Shown here piece after piece: positions 1 to 4,442 of a stretch of DNA of 5,262 nt. Within the stretch, counting starts at the first letter, position 1, and each line of letters begins with the position of its first letter. Source of the DNA: Chloroflexota bacterium (GTDB lineage Bacteria > Chloroflexota > Dormibacteria > Dormibacterales > Dormibacteraceae); contig VBJR01000329.1 of assembly GCA_005880175.1 (NCBI GenBank), positions 1-5,262 on the forward strand. Direction: 5' to 3'. Below the pieces are notes generated by a model. The model was not told the origin of the DNA and did not search any database. It saw only the letters and a list, made by a program, of their open reading frames with translations. A program made the position numbers and the translations under genes.

Positions 1-1
1 G

Positions 2-709
2 GGCTACTCGACCGCCTGCGGCCACGGCACGATCGCGCTGGTCACGTGGGCCCTGGAGAGCGGCCGGCTGCCCGCGCCGGACGGCGAGGTGGCCGTCTCG
101 GTGGAGGCGCCGTCGGGCCGGCTGGAGACGTGGGCCGTGGTGCGCGGCGGTGACGTGACCGCCGTGCGCTTCCGCAACGTGCCGGCGTTCGTGCTCCGGC
201 GCGGGGTGGCGGCGGCCGGGTGCGTCGTCGACGTGGCGTACGGGGGCGCGTTCTACGCCATCGCGCCGGCCCCGGAGCCCATCGACCGGGCGGGCCTGCC
301 CGAGCTGATCGCTCGGGGGCGGGCCGTGAAGGAGGCGCTGAACCGGGCCGGGGACATCGCGCACCCGCTGGAGCCCGAGCTGCGCGACGTCTACGGCGTG
401 ATCTGGACGGACGGCGACCGCAACGTCACCGTGTTCGCCGACGGCGAGGTGGATCGCTCGCCCTGCGGCAGCGGCACGTCGGCCCGGCTGGCGCTGCTCG
501 ACGCGACGGGCGCGCTGCCGCGCGGCCACGTGCTGCGCCACCGCGGGATCGTGGGCACCGAGTTCGCGGGCCGCGTGGTCGGCGAGGCCGAGGTGGCGGG
601 CATCCCGGCCGTGGTCACCGAGGTCGAGGGCAGCGCTCACCTGACCGGGCGGCACGAGTTCGTGCTGGAGCCTGGGGACCCGCTGGGGACCGGGTTCCTG
701 CTCCGCTGA
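2..709 (+). CDS. Proline racemase / hydroxyproline epimerase family protein, 5'-truncated by the window edge
   Basis: The reading frame is open from base 2, so the start lies outside the window; 235 C-terminal codons are present and end at TGA 707-709. Proline racemase family enzymes are cytosolic and cofactor-independent. They use two active-site cysteines as acid and base to invert proline or hydroxyproline, and dehydratase members have lost the second cysteine. Both cysteine motifs are visible: ACGHGTIAL, with Cys codon 17-19, and DRSPCGSGTSAR, with Cys codon 464-466. Other family hallmarks are FRNVPAF, VDVAYGGAFYAI, a HPLEPEL..VYGVIWT block and a C-terminal TGRHEFVLEPGDPLGTGF block. Two cysteines favour a racemase or epimerase over a trans-3-hydroxyproline dehydratase. 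The residue before the first cysteine is Ala rather than the common Met, so the substrate is uncertain. The gene converges on vapC with only 6 bp between stop codons, so the two are not co-transcribed. Family assignment is firm; exact substrate is not known. Confidence 0.92.
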   Translation, partial: GYSTACGHGTIALVTWALESGRLPAPDGEVAVSVEAPSGRLETWAVVRGGDVTAVRFRNVPAFVLRRGVAAAGCVVDVAYGGAFYAIAPAPEPIDRAGLPELIARGRAVKEALNRAGDIAHPLEPELRDVYGVIWTDGDRNVTVFADGEVDRSPCGSGTSARLALLDATGALPRGHVLRHRGIVGTEFAGRVVGEAEVAGIPAVVTEVEGSAHLTGRHEFVLEPGDPLGTGFLLR

Positions 710-728
710 CGGGGCTCAGGCGGGCAGG
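697..728. terminator. Bidirectional terminator-like hairpin between convergent racemase and vapC genes
   Basis: An imperfect inverted repeat spans both stop codons. CCTGC (697-701) pairs with GCAGG (724-728), CCGC (703-706) with GCGG (720-723), and TGA (707-709) with TCA (716-718). This leaves single bulges at T702 and G719 and a 6-nt loop, CGGGGC. The + strand stop of the racemase and the - strand stop of vapC therefore form part of the same stem. No T-tract follows on either strand, so if it terminates transcription it would be of the U-less type often proposed for actinobacteria. The pairing is read directly; the terminator role is inferred. Confidence 0.5.
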
Positions 729-1093
729 GTCGCCACCGGGTACTGGCGCACCTGCGCGTCGCGGGTGACGATGACCAGGCCCTCCTCCAGCGCCTGGCCG
801 ACCAGGATGCGGTCGAAGGGGTCGCGGTGCAGCGGCGGCAGGGCTGCGGCCCGTCGTGTGTGGCGCGCGTACACCGGCAGCTCCTCCATCCCGACCGCGA
901 ACGCGGCCTCGTCGAACGACGAAGGCATGCCGAGCCGGCCGGCGGCCGCCTTGATCGCCGCCTCCCAGACGCTGGCGGCGCTGAGGAGCACGCGGTTGCC
1001 GCCGTCCGCGATCGCCTCCTGGGCCTCCCCGGACAGCTCGTCCGGATCGACCAGCCACCAGAGGGCGACGTGCGTGTCGAGCAGGACGTTCAC
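716..1093 (-). CDS. vapC: VapC family toxin, PIN-domain ribonuclease
   Basis: A 125-residue PIN-domain protein of normal VapC size. VapC toxins are Mg2+-dependent endoribonucleases that cleave tRNA or rRNA and are held inactive by the cognate antitoxin. The four acidic metal ligands expected of the fold are present: Asp6 in NVLLDTHVALWW, Glu44 in SAASVWEAAIK, Asp94 in HRDPFDRILVGQA and Asp112 in VIVTRDAQV. I chose GTG 1093-1091 because it places LLDTH at the very N-terminus, as is usual, and because it overlaps the antitoxin TGA in a GTGA, indicating translational coupling. A GGAGG lies at 1111-1107 but is 13 nt from the start, longer than ideal. An upstream ATG in this frame at 1165 would add 24 residues of antitoxin-overlapping, low-complexity sequence and is unlikely. 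The toxin shows no sign of decay. The RNA target cannot be predicted from sequence. Confidence 0.93.
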   Translation of the reverse strand: MNVLLDTHVALWWLVDPDELSGEAQEAIADGGNRVLLSAASVWEAAIKAAAGRLGMPSSFDEAAFAVGMEELPVYARHTRRAAALPPLHRDPFDRILVGQALEEGLVIVTRDAQVRQYPVATLPA

Positions 1094-1317
1094 GTCCCGA
1101 ACAGATCCTCCACGTCGGGCATCGGGGCGTCGAAGTCGCGCGCGATCCGGGCGCGGCCGCGCCACTGGCCGCCGGACCGCCGCTCGGCGCGATCGCGGTG
1201 CGGGACGAGGTCGGCCACCGGCACGCCGGCGCGGGCGATCGTCACGCGCTGCCCGCTCCGCGCCAGCTCGACCAGCTCCGACAGCCGCGTCTTGGCTTCG
1301 TGCATGTTCACGACCAT
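1090..1317 (-). CDS. vapB: Phd/YefM-type antitoxin of the VapBC operon
   Basis: A 75-residue antitoxin immediately upstream of, and overlapping, vapC. The N-terminal half has the Phd/YefM signature: VNMHEAKTRLSELVELARSGQ followed by VTIARAGVPVADLVPH. In this family that region folds as a DNA-binding dimer which represses its own promoter. The rest is a basic linker and an acidic tail, DFDAPMPDVEDLFGT, the kind of C-terminal segment that threads into the PIN toxin groove. ATG 1317-1315 is preferred because MVVNMHEAK matches the family N-terminus; ATG 1305 is possible but would trim the first strand. No Shine-Dalgarno precedes it, and a palindromic AT-richer block abuts the start, suggesting a short or absent leader and autoregulation. 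The symbol follows the common naming of VapC partners, although the fold is Phd-like rather than classical AbrB-like VapB. Confidence 0.92.
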   Translation of the reverse strand: MVVNMHEAKTRLSELVELARSGQRVTIARAGVPVADLVPHRDRAERRSGGQWRGRARIARDFDAPMPDVEDLFGT

Positions 1318-1320
1318 GAG

Positions 1321-1336
1321 CTTAGCTAAGCTTAGC
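1321..1336 (-). promoter_or_regulatory. Overlapping palindrome upstream of vapB; probable autoregulatory operator/promoter
   Basis: Three alternating 5-bp half-sites occur back to back, CTTAG-CTAAG-CTTAG (1321-1335). They generate a perfect 10-bp palindrome (1321-1330) that overlaps a perfect 12-bp palindrome, GCTAAGCTTAGC (1325-1336). The block ends 3 bp before the antitoxin ATG at 1317 and is conspicuously A/T-richer than its surroundings. Read on the - strand it contains TAAGCT at 1334-1329, which fits the actinobacterial TANNNT -10 pattern and would give a leader of only a few bases. Phd-family antitoxins typically bind short palindromes overlapping their promoter, so an operator role is likely but inferred. 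Confidence 0.6.
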
Positions 1337-1373
1337 CCGGGGTTGTGTGGCCTGGCTACACCTCATCCCCGGG
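1336..1373 (-). terminator. Stem-loop at the 3' end of the flavoprotein gene
   Basis: Perfect 7-bp arms CCCGGGG (1336-1342) and CCCCGGG (1367-1373) enclose a second stem, GTGTGGC (1345-1351) with GCTACAC (1355-1361). The inner stem has a 3-nt loop and one non-Watson-Crick pair. The structure covers the last codons and the TAG stop (1358-1356) of the acyl-CoA dehydrogenase-like gene and ends just before the vapB operator. There is no T-tract, so it is at best a U-less terminator. It would isolate vapBC from read-through. The inner stem has a G-T wobble on + but an A-C mismatch on -, which slightly weakens the case for function on the - strand. Confidence 0.42.
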
Positions 1374-2507
1374 CAGGCCCAGCCCCAGCCGGCCGGCGTA
1401 GACGAGCGTCAGCTCGGGCGTCAGCGGGTGGTACTTGCCGGCCCGGACGTCGCGGTACGCGCGCTCCAACGGCGAGGCCCGGTAGAAGGAGGCGCCGCCG
1501 GCCAGCTCCATGGCCCGGTCCACCACCTCGACCGCGCCCACGGTGGCGTGGTGCTTGGCGGTCCAGACGGCGTTCATCGCCTCCGCCGACGGGTCGTCGC
1601 GGAACTCGTCCAGCGCGCCCAGGAGCGACCACCACCCCGTGCGCAGGCGCACGTCCATCTCGCCGACCTGGCGCTGGACGAGCCGGTCCTCGGCGCGGCC
1701 CCGCTTCATCGCCAGCCGCACGGCCTCGTCGCGGGCGCCGGCCGCGATGCCCAGGTACACGGCCGTGATGATCGGGATGGCGTGCAGGTAGTTGGCCCGC
1801 AGCGTGGCGTCCAGCTTGCCCAGCGGCCGCCGGGTCACGACCAGCTCGTCCGGCACGCGCACGTCCTCGAGGACGACGTCGTGGCTGGCCGTGGCCCGCA
1901 TGCCGAGCGTGTCCCAGGTGTCGAGCACCCGCACGCCCGGGTCGCGCATCGGCACCACGAAGACGAGGACCTCGCCGTCCAGCACGGCCGCGGACGCGAG
2001 CAGGTCGCCGGCCGGCGCCTGGCTGCAGAACACCTTGCGCCCGCTCACCGCGTAGCCGCCCTCGCGCGCCTCCGCGGTGCCGGTGGGGTGCGTGAAGTCG
2101 GACGCGCCGCTGGAGCAGACGATCAGGCGGCCGGCGGCGATGCGGCGCAGCAGCGCCTCGGCGCCGGCCGCGCCCCGGCGCCAGCGGAACGCGGTGCTGG
2201 CGACGGGGTGCAGGTGCATCGCGATCGCCAGGGCCGTCGCCGCGGAGTGGCGGGCGAGCTCCGCCTCGGCGAAGCAGAGCTGACGCAGGCTGGCGCCCAT
2301 GCCGCCCAGCTCCTCGGGGATGGGCAGCAGGATGTATCCGGACTCGCGCAGGGCGTCGTAGTGCTCGGCCACGAACGTGTTGTCGCGGTCGTGCGCGGCA
2401 GCAGTGGGGGCGAACCGGGCGCCGAGCTCGGCGGCGAGGGGGACGAAGCGGTCGTCGCCCTCCCGGCCGGCGGGCGGCCGGAAGGCGGGGGAGTCGAGCG
2501 TGACCAT
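1356..2507 (-). CDS. Acyl-CoA dehydrogenase-fold flavoprotein lacking the canonical catalytic glutamate
   Basis: A 383-residue protein of full length for the acyl-CoA dehydrogenase (ACAD) superfamily. It has an N-terminal helical domain (about residues 20-125), a middle beta-domain (about 128-220) with SGRKVFCSQAPAGDLL and LGMRATASHDVVLEDVRVP, and a C-terminal helical bundle (about 232-377) ending ASPLERAYRDVRAGKYHPLTPE. Classical members oxidise acyl-CoA using FAD and a glutamate in a YEGT motif just after the RD dipeptide. Here that position is Pro361 (codon 1427-1425) within KYHPLTPE. The alternative glutamate of isovaleryl-CoA dehydrogenase-type enzymes is also not visible in the LHAIPIITAVYLGIAAG helix. 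It may instead be a flavin monooxygenase or oxidase-like branch, or a dehydrogenase with a different base; substrate unknown. The start is ATG 2507-2505; GTG 2516 in the same frame is an alternative adding three residues. Neither has a good ribosome-binding site. A repeat-bearing gap of about 160 bp precedes it, so it may have its own promoter. Confidence 0.88.
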   Translation of the reverse strand: MVTLDSPAFRPPAGREGDDRFVPLAAELGARFAPTAAAHDRDNTFVAEHYDALRESGYILLPIPEELGGMGASLRQLCFAEAELARHSAATALAIAMHLHPVASTAFRWRRGAAGAEALLRRIAAGRLIVCSSGASDFTHPTGTAEAREGGYAVSGRKVFCSQAPAGDLLASAAVLDGEVLVFVVPMRDPGVRVLDTWDTLGMRATASHDVVLEDVRVPDELVVTRRPLGKLDATLRANYLHAIPIITAVYLGIAAGARDEAVRLAMKRGRAEDRLVQRQVGEMDVRLRTGWWSLLGALDEFRDDPSAEAMNAVWTAKHHATVGAVEVVDRAMELAGGASFYRASPLERAYRDVRAGKYHPLTPELTLVYAGRLGLGLPGDEV

Positions 2508-2589
2508 GGCGACCACTGTGGGCGCCCCCGGCCGCCGCCGGCAAGGGACAGTTCGTCCTCGTCGAGGGACTCAGACGGGGCCTCGATTT

Positions 2590-2651
2590 CGCACGTCGGT
2601 CCGCACGAGCAGTTCCGGCGGCCCGGGCACCGCACATCGGTCCGCACGAGC
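2590..2651. repeat. Pair of 21-bp direct repeats, 41-bp period, upstream of the flavoprotein gene
   Basis: Copies lie at 2590-2610 and 2631-2651 and match at 20 of 21 positions; the sixth base is G in the first and A in the second. The shared core is TCGGTCCGCACGAGC, which contains the interrupted palindrome CGG-T-CCG. The start-to-start distance of 41 bp is close to four helical turns, so both copies face the same side of the DNA. They lie in the gap between the HhH-GPD gene stop and the flavoprotein start, with the nearer copy about 80 bp upstream of that start. A tandem operator for a dimeric regulator is the simplest reading. Because 41 is not a multiple of three, they are not repeated codons of one peptide. 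No canonical -10 is visible in this gap. Confidence 0.6.
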
Positions 2652-2666
2652 GGAACGCCGGCGCGC

Positions 2667-3212
2667 CTACGCCTTGCCTTCGGCCTTCATCCGGCGCTTG
2701 ACGTCGCGTGCCTCCTGCATGGACTCCGGCGAGTCCACGTCGGCCACCGTGTGCCACTGGGCCGCGTAGCGCTCCCAGCCGGGGGGCTGGACGCCCCACT
2801 TCTTGGCCAGGACCGCCACCGTGATCTGGGTCTTCTGCTCGCCGAAGCCGGGCAGGGCCGAGATGCGCCGCGACAGCTCTGCGCCGTCGCGCGCGTCCCG
2901 CCAGATCGCCGCCGCGTCGCCGCCGTACTCGGCGGAGATCACCTGGCAGAGCTGCTGGACGCGCCGGGCCATGTTGCCCGGGAAACGGTGCAGCGCCGGC
3001 CGCTCCCGGAACACCGCGTCGAGGCGCTCCGGTTCCATGCGCGCGATCTGGCCCGCGTCGAGGTGGCCCAGCCGCTGCTTGAGGTCGTACGGTCCGCTGA
3101 AGGCCTTCTCCATCTTGACCTGCTGGTCGAGCACGAGCCCGATCAGCAGCGCCAGGGGATCGGTCTCCAGGAGGCGGTCGGCGTCGGGCCGGCCCGTCCA
3201 GGTGATCGGCAT
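2667..3212 (-). CDS. Small HhH-GPD family base-excision-repair-like protein
   Basis: A 181-residue protein resembling the small actinobacterial HhH-GPD proteins of unknown substrate (the group I recall as TIGR03252-like). Related enzymes are DNA glycosylases that remove damaged bases. Visible features are an N-terminal helical block with LLIGLVLDQQVKMEKAFSGP (residues 22-41), LDAGQIARMEPERLDAVF (51-68), and a helix-hairpin-helix LPGFGEQKTQI (120-130) for DNA backbone contact. The tail, VADVDSPESMQEARDVKRRMKAEGK, is charged. There is no C-terminal cysteine cluster for an iron-sulfur site. Where Nth or MutY-like enzymes carry the catalytic Asp about 20 residues after the hairpin, this protein reads GVQPPGWER, so chemistry by the usual route is doubtful. 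ATG 3212 is chosen because MPITWTG fits the family N-terminus and a -10-like TATTGT sits 6 nt upstream; GTG 3230 in frame is a poorer choice. The family call is good; activity is unknown. Confidence 0.87.
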   Translation of the reverse strand: MPITWTGRPDADRLLETDPLALLIGLVLDQQVKMEKAFSGPYDLKQRLGHLDAGQIARMEPERLDAVFRERPALHRFPGNMARRVQQLCQVISAEYGGDAAAIWRDARDGAELSRRISALPGFGEQKTQITVAVLAKKWGVQPPGWERYAAQWHTVADVDSPESMQEARDVKRRMKAEGKA

Positions 3213-3218
3213 ACCCGC

Positions 3219-3224
3219 ACAATA
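3219..3224 (-). promoter_or_regulatory. -10-like element for a leaderless HhH-GPD transcript
   Basis: On the - strand TATTGT (3224-3219) matches the actinobacterial TANNNT -10 pattern. It is followed by GCGGGT and then the ATG at 3212, so transcription would begin at or within a base of the A of the start codon. No Shine-Dalgarno is present, which agrees with leaderless initiation, a common mode in this phylum. No clear -35 is visible at the usual spacing. The promoter role is inferred from spacing and sequence only. Confidence 0.45.
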
Positions 3225-3232
3225 AGCCACGG

Positions 3233-4424
3233 ATGAATGACCCCGCCTGGTTGACCGCTCAGCAGATCGCCGCGGGCATTCGTTCCGGTGACCTGGACGC
3301 CCAGGCCGCGCCCCGCCAGCACCGGGACCGCATCGCCCGGCTGAACGCCCGCGCGGGCGCGTTCGTGCACGTTCGGCTCACGGAAGTGGCGCGACCGGGT
3401 CGCCGCGGCGGACGCGATCCCAGTTGCCCGGGCCCGCGCCGCCGGCGCGGCCGTCCTCGGCAAGACGAACACGCCCGAGCTGGCCGCCTCGGTCAGCACG
3501 GTGAACGAGCTGTTCCCGGCCACGCAGAACCCCTGGCGCGAGGGCGCCACGCCCGGCGGCTCCAGCGGCGGCAGCGCGGCGGCGGTGGCCGCCGGCCTGT
3601 GCACGATCGCGTTCGGCGACGACATGGGCGGCTCCATCCGCATCCCCTCGTCGTGCTGCGGCATCGCCGGCCTGCGCCCGACCCAGGGGCTGGTGCCGGT
3701 GGAGCTGCCCGATCCGGTCGGCCTGAGCTGCCGCGGCCCGCTCGCTCGCGCCGTCGCCGACCTGCGGCTGGCGCTCGCCGTGATGACCGGCCAAGAGCCG
3801 CCCGCCGCCGGCGAGCCGCGCGGGCTGCGGGTCGCCGTCGTGCGCGCCAGCCCGGTCGCCAGCGACCCGGCCTGCGAGGCGGCGCGGGAGCGGGCGGAGC
3901 GCGCGCTGGAGGTCGCCGGCCACACGCTCCACGAGGTCGCCTGGGACCCGATGCCGGTGGCCCGCGCGTACCAGACCGTCCGGCCGGCCAGCGTCGCGAC
4001 CATGCCGGGCGAGCCCGCCGACTACGGCGAGGCCGCCGGCCAGCTGATCGCGGCGGGCCGCCGGCTCGGCGTCCGCGAGTACCTGGAGGCGCTCCGGTCC
4101 GGCCTGGACGCCGCCCGCCCGCTGCACCGCGCGCTGGAGGACCACGACGCGATCCTCACCCCGACGCTCGGCCGGCTGCCCATGCCGATCGCCGAGGTGC
4201 CGCCGTTCCTCGGCGAGGCGTGGTGCGCGTACACCCAGTTCGTGCTGCCGGTCAGCTTCGCGGGCCTGCCCGCGGTCAGCGTGCCGGCCGGCCTGGCCGG
4301 CGGCCTGCCGGTGGGCGTGCAGCTCGTGGGCCGGCCGCTGGGCGAGCGGCCGCTGCTGGACCTGGCGGAGCAGCTGGAGCGGGCCGAGGGGTTCGGCTTC
4401 CAACGCCCGCCCGGCTGGGACTGA
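3233..4424 (+). pseudogene. Amidase-signature family hydrolase, disrupted by an internal out-of-frame deletion
   Basis: Two reading frames are needed to reconstruct this gene. The N-terminus starts at ATG 3233 with MNDPAWLTAQQIAAGIRSGD and continues through RIARLNARAGAFVHV to about 3373. Amidase homology then resumes in a different frame with TFGSRKWRDRVAAADAIPVARARAAGA, GKTNTPELAASVSTVNELFPATQNPW, PGGSSGGSAAAVAAGL and GDDMGGSIRIPSSCCGIAGLRPTQG, running to TGA 4422-4424. Amidase-signature enzymes hydrolyse amides with a Lys-cisSer-Ser triad. The cis-Ser (codon 3561-3563) and nucleophile Ser (3633-3635), 24 residues apart as expected, survive. The catalytic Lys normally lies in a GxPxxxKD motif 75 residues before the cis-Ser. 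That whole segment, roughly 45 codons, is missing, and none of the three + frames supplies it. The second frame has upstream stops at 3252 and 3342. Its first usable start is GTG 3501, giving a 307-residue fragment without the lysine region. The C-terminal half looks well preserved, suggesting a recent lesion. An assembly error is the main alternative. Confidence 0.85.
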
Positions 4425-4442
4425 CCACCCCGACCCGCGGCC

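Noticed and set aside
827..1768. 313-codon open frame on + over vapBC and the flavoprotein 3' end
   Set aside because: Composition is Arg/Pro/Ala-skewed without motifs, and it runs through three genes on the opposite strand that have clear family signatures.
2557..2567. Small inverted repeat CCTCG-T-CGAGG upstream of the flavoprotein gene
   Set aside because: Five-base arms with a 1-nt centre are common by chance in sequence this G+C-rich, and there is no supporting promoter element.
1363..3222. 619-codon open frame on - in a different frame from the two real genes
   Set aside because: It crosses two genes and their intergenic gap, is Arg/Pro/Gly/Ala low-complexity, and resembles no family; it is a shadow of the real frames.
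1347..3236. 629-codon open frame on +, antisense to the flavoprotein and HhH-GPD genes
   Set aside because: The translation is His/Arg/Gly/Ala-rich with no recognisable domain, and the opposite strand encodes two clear protein families. Long antisense frames are expected at this base composition.
3378..4403. 341-codon open frame on -, opposite the amidase
   Set aside because: It is rich in Arg, Gln, Ala and Gly with no domain. The + strand shows unmistakable amidase-signature motifs over the same bases.
4425..4442. Possible terminator between the convergent amidase remnant and aminotransferase
   Set aside because: The 18-bp gap has only the short palindrome CCGCGG; I found no stem comparable to the one between the racemase and vapC.
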